This document shows, one piece after another, positions 1-10,209 of a DNA stretch of 64,000 nucleotides. Position 1 is the first letter of the stretch, and every line of letters starts with the position of its first letter. The DNA is from Mastigias papua (taxonomy: Eukaryota > Cnidaria > Scyphozoa > Rhizostomeae > Mastigiidae). The translations under genes and the position numbers were made by a program. The notes beneath the pieces were generated by a model. It was not told the DNA's origin. It saw nothing but the letters and a program-made list of their open reading frames with translations, and searched no databases. Where the stretch lies: NCBI GenBank assembly GCA_964019165.1, contig OZ025283.1:4289001-4353000 (forward strand), in the 5' to 3' direction.

Positions 1-1
1 A

Positions 2-274
2 TGTAACCATGTCATAGCAGCTCTGTTTAGGATTGAGGCTGTAACCAGGATGGACCTTAATAACCATTTGTGCACTTCAATGCCATACAAATGGCTGCCC
101 AATAACAAGGTAGTGAACCCAATAAAGATAAAGCTGAAAGGTTACTTTAGGTGGCACAGTTAGAAAGGAGAATTGAACTGCTCCCCTAATTACGATTTTG
201 ACCCTCTGAAGCATGTTGACTATGGACTTAACCTACAAGACATGGCAAAATCCATTGAAAAGCTGTGGAAGGTA
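2..274 (+). pseudogene. SWIM zinc finger / YqaJ-type exonuclease protein fragment, cut by the window edge
   Basis: Reading frame 2 is open from base 2 to a TGA at 275, with one internal TAG at 161-163. It begins CNHVIAALF, the C-x-H half of a SWIM zinc finger, then continues with CTSMPYKWLP and, after the stop, FDPLKHVDYGLNLQDMAKSI. From memory, this order (SWIM finger, CTS-x-P-x-x-W, then a linker with a PLK/LQDMA-like segment) matches large animal proteins that carry a YqaJ-like phage-type exonuclease domain. The exonuclease part itself is not visible. Such proteins are known partly as the second gene of ISL2EU/IS4EU DNA transposons, and the THAP fossil at 1.2-1.6 kb fits that. The internal stop makes it a pseudogene. 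The family call is moderately sure; the transposon assignment is inference. Confidence 0.5.
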
Positions 275-477
275 TGAATGTATTTTGTTTATAGCACTCC
301 CAGAAACAGAATTACTACCTACAGAAATATAAAATGCCAAGGGTATTCCAACGGAGTAACATTTTTTATTATCTGCCAATAGAGTTGATTTCCTGAATCA
401 TATAAGGATGATAACTAAGGAGGACATATGTAACATTGAGTTGTTGACAAGAGGACAGACAGACAACCAACATTGGT
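275..477. other. no feature recognised
   Basis: AT-rich sequence between the zinc-finger fragment and the pentanucleotide array. No convincing coding or repeat signal was seen. Confidence 0.4.
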
Positions 478-1035
478 TAGCATAGCATATATCATAGCAT
501 AGTACAATATCGTACAGTACAGCATTGCATTGCTTAGCATAATGCAGTATAGCATAGTATAGCATAGTAGTGTACAGTACAGTATAGCACAGTACAGTAT
601 AGCACAGTACAGCATAGTATAGTACAGTATAGTATAGCACAGTACAGTATAGCATAGTACAGTACAGCATAGTACAGTACAGCATAGTACAGTACAGCAT
701 AGTACAGTACAGTATAGCATAGCTCAGAACAGCATAGTATAGTACAGTACAGCATAGTATAGTACAGTATAGTATAGCATAGTACAGTACAGCATAGTAT
801 AGTACAGTATAGTATAGTATAGCATAGCACAGTACAGTATAGCATAGAACAGTACAGTACAGCATAGTATAGAACAGTATATAGTATAGCACGGTACAGT
901 ATACCATAGTACAGTACAGAATAGCATAGTATAGTACAGTATAGCATAGTACAGTACAGTATAGTATTGTACAGTATAACACAGTATAGTATAGCATAGT
1001 ACAGTATTGTATAGTACAGTACATATATGTATACA
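478..1035. repeat. degenerate pentanucleotide array (AGTAC/AGTAT/AGCAT units)
   Basis: About 550 bp built almost entirely of 5-bp units of the form AGYAY: AGTAC, AGTAT, AGCAT, AGCAC. The period of five explains the long but low-complexity Tyr/Leu/Cys reading frames on the minus strand, which are not genes. Higher-order 15-20 bp groupings such as AGCATAGTACAGTAC recur, so it probably grew by unequal exchange or slippage. Confidence 0.9.
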
Positions 1036-1225
1036 TCTATAGATCTAAATTTATTTATAAATAAATTGGAAGAACAAACATCACTACTTTAGTATTGTTC
1101 TCTTCATAATTTCTTCTGTTTGATCAGTGGTAGCTGACGATTGCAGAGTGAGGTACAAGTTCTTACTATGTTGTCAGTAATTGGAAGCATATTGATAGGA
1201 AGCATATCAAAGCTCTACTTGGTTT

Positions 1226-1558
1226 CTTGGCAGCCTTCTGATATCCCAAGTTTAGGTTTGGACTAGGATTCTGTAAGATGGGCTTTCCATCAACAAAATG
1301 CAGAGAACAAACTAAACCACCATCACCTGGTATCCATTTGGTATTCTTCTTAGTGGTTCTGTTCATAAGTCAAATCTACTCATTTCTTGATGCAGCGCTT
1401 AAAAGTTTGCTTGGGAAATGATGCAATGTGTACGACTATCGGCAAAGGCATTCTTCATGTAATATTCCTAGATGCTCTGCAAATAAAACTCTCTTCCATT
1501 TATTCAGCCTGTATTGACTGCTTCCACCACCAACAACAGCGCAATTACCATTAAACAT
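1226..1558 (-). pseudogene. THAP-like zinc finger fragment (transposase-associated)
   Basis: Read from an ATG at 1558 on the minus strand, one frame gives NCAVVGGGSSQYRLNKWKR, then LHHFPSK, NRTTKKNTKWIPGDGG, VCSLHFVDGKP and NPSPNLNLGY. That is the layout of a C2CH THAP-type DNA-binding domain: first cysteine pair, mid Trp/Lys, W-x-P, then VCS-x-HF. The second cysteine of the first pair appears as Gly. At least three stop codons interrupt the frame, so it is a fossil. THAP domains of this form sit at the N-terminus of several animal transposases (ISL2EU/IS4EU, Kolobok, P). No transposase catalytic part was found next to it. The domain call rests on motif spacing. Confidence 0.5.
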
Positions 1559-1870
1559 GATTGAAAATTCACAGGATTCAAATGGGCCTAAGTGCGACAC
1601 AGCTAAGGCCGATAGATTGTGGCTTGCAAGCTAGGTACTTAGAAAAACTTTGAGAAAAGCTGTTCCAAAGTTCACACACAATAATAGGATGAATAAATTC
1701 GAGAGAAAATGCAACAATCAGTTATTTTATTACGCAGTTTTAGCAGTACGTGAACAGCTTTCGTACGATTCCTTGTTGCGACTGCCAAGAAAAATGTTAC
1801 TTTTACACCCCAAATCTAGGCCCAGTCTCCCAATCGGCCCTACTGGCGCGGTTAGCCAAAGTGGTGTATT

Positions 1871-1921
1871 CCCGCGACAGTTTTTTCCTGCGACAGTTTC
1901 TTCCCGCGACTGTTTCTTCCT
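1871..1921. repeat. short tandem repeat, about 18-bp unit
   Basis: Three imperfect copies of CGCGACAGTTTCTTCC-like units in a row, with slightly different spacings. No function seen. Confidence 0.6.
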
Positions 1922-1973
1922 TTAAAGTACGCTGGGGGATGGAAGATTACATAATAAGTATTTGTTTCTATGC

Positions 1974-2219
1974 CGACATTTCGATATAAGTTCTGTCCTT
2001 TTGTCTAGTAGACCCCTTGGGCTAGCTCTTATAATTACGGATTCGACATTTCGATATAAGTTCTGTCCTTTTGTTTAGTAGACCCTTTGGGCTAGCTCTT
2101 ATAATTACGGATTTGACATTTCGATATAAGCTCTGTCCTTTTGTTTAGTAGACCCTTTGGGCTAGCTCTTATAATTACGGATTTGACATTTCGATATAAG
2201 TTCTGTCCTTTTGTTTAGT
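1974..2219. repeat. 70-bp tandem repeat, 3.5 copies
   Basis: The phrase GACATTTCGATATAAG recurs at exact 70-bp spacing (starts at 1975, 2045, 2115, 2185). Each unit also carries TTCTGTCCTTTTG and GGGCTAGCTCTTATAATTAC. Copies differ by only a few bases, so the array is young or homogenised. The last unit stops after TTTGTTTAGT at about 2219. Confidence 0.9.
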
Positions 2220-2282
2220 GTACATCGCTCTACGCTGGTATTGAGCACTCTCTACAAACCTTGGAATGTGACTATATTTACA

Positions 2283-2285
<3 letters not shown>

Positions 2286-2318
<33 letters not shown>
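2286..2318. repeat. (TA)n microsatellite
   Basis: Uninterrupted TA repeat directly abutting the left edge of the palindrome at 2316. Confidence 0.95.
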
Positions 2319-2321
<3 letters not shown>

Positions 2322-2452
2322 AAATAGAAACCACTTTGTATCTTGTACCGGTTTCATCCGTTTAATACGGAATCCTCAGCGAACTCCGCTGGGGATTCCG
2401 TATTAAACGGATGAAACCGGTACAAGATACAAAGTGGTTTCTATTTTTCTAT
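2316..2452. repeat. 137-bp near-perfect palindrome (hairpin MITE candidate)
   Basis: The left arm begins ATAGAAAAATAGAAACCACT and the right arm ends with its exact complement. The arms pair for about 58 bp each, and the centre (CAGCG then CGCTG) continues the pairing to a loop of a few bases. Termini plus flanking TA are compatible with a TA-targeting non-autonomous DNA transposon, but a hairpin arising from the adjacent TA repeats cannot be excluded. Confidence 0.75.
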
Positions 2453-2489
2453 GTATTTTTTCTGCGTTTGGATCAAGACAGATAGATTG

Positions 2490-2612
<123 letters not shown>

Positions 2613-2959
2613 AGTGTTGCTGAGAGAAACTTTTAAGTTAGTAACTTCCAAAGAAGTTAAAATTTAAATTGTCAAAGTAAATCTTCATAGAGTTAAATGG
2701 CTTCATCTTAGCATGTACCGCCCTCCATCTCAGTCAGAGAAATAATTTTTGAAGAAGTCAGAGAAAACATAGGGTAACATTCTACCAACTATGAAGTGTT
2801 TATTGTTAATAGATTTTAAACCTTGGAGAGGATTATTCAATGTTGAATAACTTCAGGAACAGTTATAATGTAGAAAATGTCGTTAAGAAACCTACATTTT
2901 TTGCTGCTTTTAAAAGGCCGAGAAACTATTTTCATCAAATTTCTTCGTTAATGCAAGAT

Positions 2960-4620
2960 ATCATATTATAATCAACTAGATCCAGAAGTTATTGAAGGCA
3001 GCAAAAGGTTTGGAAAACGGTAAAGCCTCTTTTTTCTATTAAAATTCATGGGAATGGCAGTAGTACTCTTCTAGAGAATGATATTGTTGAAAGAGATGAT
3101 TCTAGATTTGCAGAAATTCTGCATGATTATTTTGTTGATATTACAAATACATTAGGTGTAACTTGTGAAGAGGACTCTACAAATTTAGATATATCTATGC
3201 AAATACTGTACAGCGATTGCTCAACATTTTCAATACCTTTCTGAAGTTGCTAAAGTTAGGATTTCTGTAAACAGTTCTCAAGGTTTTTCATTCTCCCATA
3301 TCACAGTGCTAGAATGTGCAAGCAAATAATGCAATTAGGTCCCAGAGAGGCGGCGCTGGAAGAAGTCATTCCAGCATATCAAGCAAATGCGGATTGACTT
3401 TCATCTCCAGTGACTGAAATCTTCAACAACCTTGTCGTAAACTGCAGTCTCGCAGAGAATCTTGAACTTGCTGACATTGTTTTGGTTTACATGAAAGCTC
3501 CTAACTTGCGAAAGCAGAATTATGTGCTAATAAGCCTACTGCCACCTATTGCGAAGGTATTTGAACGTCTAATATCTAATCAGCTTTTTTAATACATGGG
3601 CACATTTTTCTCTCCACTGTTGGATGCTTTTCGAAAAGGATATAATCCACTGCATAATTTTGTTGAATTTTCTATAAGAATTGAAACAGAATCTGGGCAT
3701 TAAGGGACTTGCTAGAGCGATCCTGGTGGCCCTTTCTAAAGCATTCGATTGCAATAAATCATGATCTTTAGATCTCAACACTAGTTGCAAATCGCGTTTG
3801 TTAGGATGCTCTCAAGCTAGTAAAAAAAAAGGGGAAGCAAAGAGTTAAAATAAATAGCTCATATAGTAGATGTAGAGATGCTACTATAGAGGTACCACAA
3901 CGATCGATTCTAGGGCATATTTTATTCAATATTTCATAAACGACATTTTCTTTATTGGAAATGATGTAAGTATATATTGCAAATAATGTAAATAATATAC
4001 CAGTAAAAAAGTGAATATGAGAACTAATGGGAGTTACCTTTGACAAAACAGTGAATTTTACAAAACATGTCAAAGATCTTTGCAAAAAAGCAAACCAAGA
4101 ATTGCATACACTTGCTGGCCTCTTGAATTATACGGACCCTGTCAAGCTATAGTTGCTGATTGATGCATTCATTAAATTGCAGATCATTTACTGCCTGCTT
4201 GTATGGATGTTCCATGCCAGAACGATAACTCCCAAAACAGACAAAATACATGAAAGAGCATTGAGAATTTTATGCATAGATGGTAGAAATAATGTTATAA
4301 ATAATGTAAATAGTTCAGTAACTACGCATAAGTGCAACCTGCAATTGCCTATCATAGATATTTATAAGACAAAGAATGATCGTAAACCAACTTGTATGAA
4401 AGGCATTTTTGCAGAAAGGCAACTATTATATGTGCGTAATGTAAATCGTTTGCAAAGGCCCAACTTAAGAAGTTATAGAGGTTGCCTCTCATTGCACTCA
4501 CATCCTAGTTACTTGAAAGGCTGTAGTACAATCCAAGAATGAAAAAGAGAAGTGCAACAGTGGAATGGTGATTCACGCAACTGTAGATTGCGCAGAGCTT
4601 TTATTAAAGATTTTTGGGTT
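2960..4620 (+). mobile_element. CR1/L2-like LINE remnant (linker, reverse transcriptase, C-terminus)
   Basis: In order on the plus strand: a segment with KPLFSIKIHGNGSSTLLEND and FAEILHDYFVDITNTLGV (the region between endonuclease and RT in this LINE type), an RT fragment with PIAKVFERLISNQLF, a weakened Q-R-S-I-L-G block near 3880-3920, and a C-terminal segment from 4153 with IIYCLLVWMFH and HERALRILC. The last part stays open for 129 codons. Several frameshifts and stops separate the pieces, and the canonical YxDD was not located. No endonuclease is seen upstream, so the copy is 5'-truncated. The clade is inferred from layout; it could be Rex1 or another CR1 relative. Confidence 0.7.
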
Positions 4621-4959
4621 TTCATATTAATCCTCTTTGCCATATGTCTAGGTTGTTTTTTCTAATGTTAATTAATAATTAGTGTAGTTGTCTTTTAGTA
4701 TCTGTTGGCATTGATTAGCTGCTATTTTAGCTATCTAAAGTATACCCAACATAAAATAGATCGATTATATTCTGTTATTTATTATAATCCTCATTTTGGT
4801 GTCAATTTGTTCATTTCATTTCATTTTATGATGCTCCTTCAGTTACAGATATACGTATAAAAAATTTTTTTACTAAAAATAAATAGAGCTAATTATACAT
4901 GAAACTTAAAATAACAAATAAAATTTGAACTGGTCTACCAGGAGGTCATGCTAGGGATC
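4621..4959. other. AT-rich LINE 3' untranslated-type sequence, no gene
   Basis: Low-complexity AT-rich sequence following the LINE C-terminus. It is probably the 3' tail of that LINE plus the distal tail of the minus-strand LINE at 4960-5390. No coding signal. Confidence 0.5.
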
Positions 4960-5390
4960 TCTTATTTCCGTGTTGATTTTACTTTATTGGCCCAAGAGAT
5001 AGCTTTTCATTTTTTGCTTAAAAATGTGAGAAGATTCCACATTTCTTATGTCGTTTGGGATATCATTCCACACCTTTGTACCGACGTAGGAAAAACTTTT
5101 TCTTTGAAAGTTCCAGTCGCAGTTTAGGTATTTGGAGATCGTTTATTCTCCGAGTTTTGTATTTTAAGATATGAGTTCTTCTTATGAACTTTCCCTTCAG
5201 AGTTTCTGGGCACATTTCCTTAAGAATTTTGTGCACCATTGTGGCTCGGTCATATGTCATACGTTTCTCAACTCTTATTCGTGCCGTTGGTATGTTATCC
5301 TTTATAGGGGCTGATTCAATAAGGTAAAATGCCCTGTTCTGTATTTTCTGCAATGCGCAGAGTTTCTTTTTCAGGCAAATGACCCCATAA
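4960..5390 (-). mobile_element. 3' end of a second CR1/L2-like LINE
   Basis: The minus strand encodes LQKIQNRAFYLIESAP, RATMVHKILKEMCPETLKGK, then YKTRRINDLQIPKLRLELSKK. This is the usual C-terminal tail after the RT in CR1/L2 LINEs: an LQ-x-x-QNRA-x block, a helix ending in MVHK-x-L, and a charged final block. Only the tail is present, so the copy is strongly 5'-truncated. A frameshift near 5090 breaks the last block. Its upstream end meets a TAA microsatellite. Confidence 0.65.
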
Positions 5391-5396
5391 TAATAA

Positions 5397-5439
<43 letters not shown>
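5388..5439. repeat. (TAA)n microsatellite
   Basis: TAA units with one AAAA interruption, between two LINE copies. Similar TAA runs lie at the 3' ends of other LINE copies here (12103, 60070). Confidence 0.9.
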
Positions 5440-5725
5440 TGTCCTGGGTATGACACAACCCTGCACCCGGTTGTGGAGTTTCGACGTGGGATAATGAGGT
5501 TACCCTTTGCCACAATTACCTCCAGGTCACCATTGAGCAAGGTGTAGTACCTGTTAGCTCTCTCCGAGACCATGAAATATTGGGTTGGCGTCTGGCGGGG
5601 GTTAGTCTGTCTCATGGGTAGGAGGGACTCTTCAGCCTTGGTCGGCAACCCTCCTAGTGATGGTGTCACGAAAAAAATACTAGTGTTTGTTGCACTTGAA
5701 ATCAACAGCTCTTTCTTTTACATGA

Positions 5726-7544
5726 ATGAGTACTGAAACTAGAAAATCATGCCGCATCACTCGTCGCGCGGATCAACAAGGAGCGCGTCCCTTAGTGAGG
5801 AACCAGGCTAAGGTCGAAAAGTGTGTTACTGGAACAACTTTACCCCAACCCCAAGCTCTACAGGATAACCAAAATGAGACCTCGACTCAAGACGGCTCCG
5901 TAGATGCTGATATTACGCAGTCTTCAAGAAAGCAAACAAGACAGAAATGGACTAGGGGTGAGTATAAACAAGTCATGACAGCCTATTATCAGGCAGTACT
6001 AGAGCCATCCGATCAAAATAACACCAAGTATACATACCAATTATGGAGAGAAATGAATACTGATGTAAGACCAAATATCGATGCCAATAAACTTGCCAAT
6101 GTAAGGAGAGATATAGTAAAGAACAAAAGGCTATCTGATTCTGAACTGGAAGCAATCAAATCCAGGATTAGAGCAAATATAAAGTCAACTAAGCTACCTG
6201 TGAACTCCGACGCTACCAAAGGAACTAATAATGAAGAAGACGTCGTAGAAAGGGAGATCGACACACAAAGTGATCCAGTTGATGAAGTAACTGATCGTGA
6301 AGATACAGTTATTGATCAGAGTACTCTACTACAAGTTGAGGAGATGAAGCAGATGATATTGGAAAAATGGGAAGAAGTCAATGAAACAGATATGAAAGAT
6401 AGAAGCTCACTACCTAAGATATATTTAAACAGAAAAGCAAAAGGATTTATTAAACTTTCAAATAAAGCAGTGCTACTGATAAAAGATTCTTGTGGGAAAA
6501 GTTTGGGTATTAATGAAGTAGACGAACTGATTTTTGCGTCAGCATGTGTTACAACTGAGATGATTGGTAAAAAGGTCATACACAGACAACAGAGAAAACG
6601 GAAACAACAGTTGTGGAAAGCAAAACTTGAAAGAGATATTAAGGAGTTGAGGATTGATCTATCAATGCTTACAGAGCTAACCAGAAATAATGGCATGGGC
6701 GAAAGAAAAAGTAGAAAAATCAGGAGAAAATACTCAATTAGAAATGATGATAACATCATCACTGCAAAAGAAGAAGTCAGGCAACTAATAAAAGCAAAAG
6801 CTCAAAGAATAAGAAGATTTGAGAAAAGAGTGAAACAGTTCAGACAGAATAGAACATTTGCAACTGACACTAAGAGATTCTACAGAGAGCTTGGAAAGAA
6901 AAAGATTGAGGTTAATAAACCTCCAACAGCAGAAGTAACAGAACAGTTTTGGAAGCTAATCTGGGAGGATGAAAAGCACCATAATGAAGAAGCTGAATGG
7001 GTAAGGAAACAAGAAGAACTAGGTCAAAAATTCCAAGAGCAAACATGGCCATCCATAGAGAAACAGGAGGTAATATCAGCTATAAAGAAAACACATAACT
7101 GGAAATCCCCAGGCCAAGATAAAATACCAAACTTCTGGTTAAAAAATTTAACATCCTTACATGAAGATATTGCTTGCTGCTTCTCAAATATTGTAAAGAA
7201 CCCAGAAGAAAGCCCTTCATGGCTAACAAACGGCATAACCTACTTACTTCCTAAGTCAGAGGAAACTATTGAACCAAAGAATTACAGGCCAATCACATGC
7301 TTACCAACAATGTACAAGATCCTAAGAGCAATTATTGCAGATAGAGCTTATGACTTCCTAAATGAAAATCAAGCATTCCCAATTGAGCAGAAAGGGTGCA
7401 AGAAGGGATCTTATGGCTGCAAAGATCAGTTACTTATTAACAAAATGATTTTGGAACATTGTAGAAAAGGAAAAAGAAATCTAAGCACTGCTTGGATAGA
7501 CTACAAAAAAGCGTTTGATAGTGTCCCCCATTCGTGGATCTTAA
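5726..7544 (+). pseudogene. RLE LINE ORF, N-terminal half: Myb-like domain to RT motif A
   Basis: ATG at 5726 opens a 600-codon frame. Near residue 70 it has a Myb/SANT-like block (QKWTRGEYKQVMTAYYQAV), then acidic and basic coiled regions. From about residue 450 it is the RT N-terminus: WKSPGQDKIPNFWLKNL, then PKNYRPITCLPTMYKILRAI, then QKGCKKGSYGCKDQLLINK, and motif A as AWIDYKKAFDSVPHSW. Basic, lysine-rich composition fits nucleic-acid binding. The real LINE frame ends at the transposon junction 7544; the last codons before the stop at 7594 belong to the inserted element. After the element, RT resumes at 10210 in a frame that is continuous once one TTAA and the insert are discounted. Start choice: first ATG after the 5' region. 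Confidence 0.8.
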
Positions 7545-10205
7545 GGTGGGTGTACAGTACAAAAACTATTTTCATTAGTAATTGCTCAAATTAGATGAAA
7601 TTCATAAGGTAGAGTGCTTGGAGGTTAATGAATGGGAAAATCAATAATTGAGTTAAAAATAGCAACTGGTTTCCATAGCAACACAAGAACAATACACATT
7701 TTGGTGGTTACTTAGGAAGCCTTAATCTTAGGATCTATAAGAAATATCTTAAATCCCAAGGTGTCGTTTTGTAGCTTTCTAATTAAGGAATGCAGAGATT
7801 TAATGTGCTTTTAGCTGCTCCAAATACTTTCTGAGATACACAGTATTCCTTCCGAAAATAGGATAATTGACGCTACCGTGCAATGCTTTTGCTTCATTAT
7901 TTCTGTCCATGAAAGAATCAAATCAAAAACCTGCACTTCTCTGCACTCTTTGAATACTAAGCTTTAAAATGAGGTATAGCATAATAATGTACCTATGGTA
8001 GTTTCAGATATTAAGGCTCCACAAGATTGTCTACTTGCGTGACATCAAAGTTGTTAGAAAATGGCCAACAAACTTTCCTTTACACATATAGTCCTTGTAG
8101 CAAACCAATAATGAGCATAAACCAAGTAAAATGTGTCAGCATATCAACAAAGTTTATATTAAAATGTCAGAAAAGGTTCTATCCATAGGTTCTAAAATTT
8201 CTGATAAGAAAAATAAATCACATTATCCAGCCTTCTAGAATCCACAACCTGTTTAATTCTGCACTTCTTCACTCAAAAATTTTTTTAAGTTCAAGGCTGT
8301 TCCTTTTTCAGTATAAAGAGCTTTTGGTAAAGCTCTAGTTGCTTTTCATACTCTTTCAATGAACATTCCTACTGGGAATCTTTAAGCAAATGTTGGCCAC
8401 AATCCATACCCATGACCTGCCAGTCTCAAAGAATTAACTCATTTTGAACATTGGCACACTGCAACTTTAGGAGAAATGTAAACAGCCTTTATTCCAACTG
8501 ACCAATATTTTTCCAAAATTTGTAGATATTGTCTCATACCCCCTGTTGTGATACTGTCTGGTCATTTTCAGCAAAGACTACTTTCTGTATAATAACTGCT
8601 CCATATGCTTTCAGATATAGTTAACAAGCTTCCTTCCTTTGGTATCAAAATTGCATTTCCAGACACTTGAAAATCTACAAGATTATCTCATGATTTTCAA
8701 CCAACATCTGATAGTATGAAAGAATACCCTAGCTGGCATAATAAAGTGGCTAATATCATACAACTTCTTTATATTCTTGCTCCCTGGAACTTTCTGAGTC
8801 ATCAAAATCCTCCAAACACTTACGCATATGTTTTTGTCATTTCTTTATAATCTTGATCATCTGTTTTTGGAAACTTCTGGTGATGACTTAACCAAACAAT
8901 AGGGTATCCAGTAATAAAGTCTATAACAATTCTGATACCACTATAAGATCTATGATTTCCATAATAGGATGCGGCAATGTCAATACCATCTTTGTCTGGT
9001 AAATTATCAATCTCTATAAATTTCTGTCAGATACCTCACCAAACATTTTACATATTTCGTTTTATGTTTCTTGGTTGCCATTTAACATCATTAACTTGAT
9101 ACAGTGATATGCAGTGCTATGGAAAAATGTGGCATTTTCATCATTGTTGACAAATCTTTACTGGGGCACAAAGGCCAGACCCAATGCCCCCATCGAGGTA
9201 AACAATGCCGTGATATTTGCCTCAAATGGCCTATTGCTTCACTGATTATCCATTATGTATTCACTTGAGAAGACTTCATTCATTACCACCATAAAATTGC
9301 TATAATAAGTCGAGCTTTTGGATAAACCCCAATAATATTTCCTTCGATCAAACTTGACGTGAACCTCTTTAGAATGTGGGCAACATAAGCAGCTAAGCAG
9401 TTTGTTCAGAGATCGTTTCGTGAATATATGACAACTATTGTCGATTTTTCTATCATTTTCACGCGTTCTTTAATTCATAATTTTTTCAATACTGAGACCA
9501 AACAACTCTTAACCCTTTGAGAAACTCATTCACTCTCATGACAGCATCTTGTCTTCATTTAATAGGTCCAGACATAACTTTCTCTTCCACTTACTCTCAG
9601 ATAGAAGATGGCATGCATTCCCATTACTTCCTTACACTTTGTAGTGATCGAACTCTGTTTTTTTCATGATGTAAAGCAATTTCTTGTGACTTTCAATCAG
9701 TTTCATCTTCCAATTCGATAAGGACGAAAAAACTGTGTTGCTGTTTGGCCTAACGGATTGATCCGCTGATGTCATCAACCAATCAGATCTCTCGGATTCC
9801 ACAATTGACCAATCATTTTACGCTGATTAGCACGTGACCTTTCAAACAATCCCATAGTATGGTTAAAGAAAGGTTGATTGTAGCTTCTACGTACATAAAG
9901 TAATCGCAAGAGCGCCATATTTGAAATCAGTACAGAAAGAGCTTTCTAACGATGTATAGCTTTCTACTAAACGACTGAAGCAGATTTATGAATAATCACA
10001 CAAAACATTAGACGTTTTCAAGAAAAGTTTGTCAATTTCGTGCTGACCACGTCACAAAACATTGCTTTTATCATCATTTTAATCAAATATTCGGGCATCA
10101 ATGACCCTTTCTTAGATTCTCCAATAACTAAAGTACCAATTCACGGTAAAAAATTTTTTTGACAAATTTCAGCCAAAATCGCGATTTTCATACTGTACAC
10201 CTACC
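7545..10205 (-). mobile_element. TTAA-type DNA transposon (Kolobok-like), 2661 bp, inserted in LINE copy A
   Basis: Both borders are exact: TTAA at 7541-7544 and again at 10206-10209. The insert begins GGTGGGTGTACAGTAC and ends with the complement of GGTAGGTGTACAGTAT, giving terminal inverted repeats of at least 16 bp with two mismatches. TTAA duplication is made by piggyBac and Kolobok superfamilies. No long ORF survives, but minus-strand scraps around 8990-8905 read IDIAASYYGNHRSYSGI then VIDFITGYPI. From memory this resembles the S-x-DGTWQKRG-x-x-S-x-x-G block of animal Mutator-like/Kolobok transposases. Another scrap (EANITALFTSMGALGLAF) lies near 9220-9150. Hence Kolobok-like, moderately sure; piggyBac is the alternative. 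Confidence 0.7.
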
Positions 10206-10209
10206 TTAA

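Noticed and set aside
398..1036. Long minus-strand frames rich in Tyr, Leu and Cys
   Set aside because: They are translations of a pentanucleotide repeat array, whose period keeps several frames open at once.
7545..7594. Extension of the LINE N-terminal ORF to a stop at 7594
   Set aside because: These codons are read from the inserted DNA transposon, not from the LINE.
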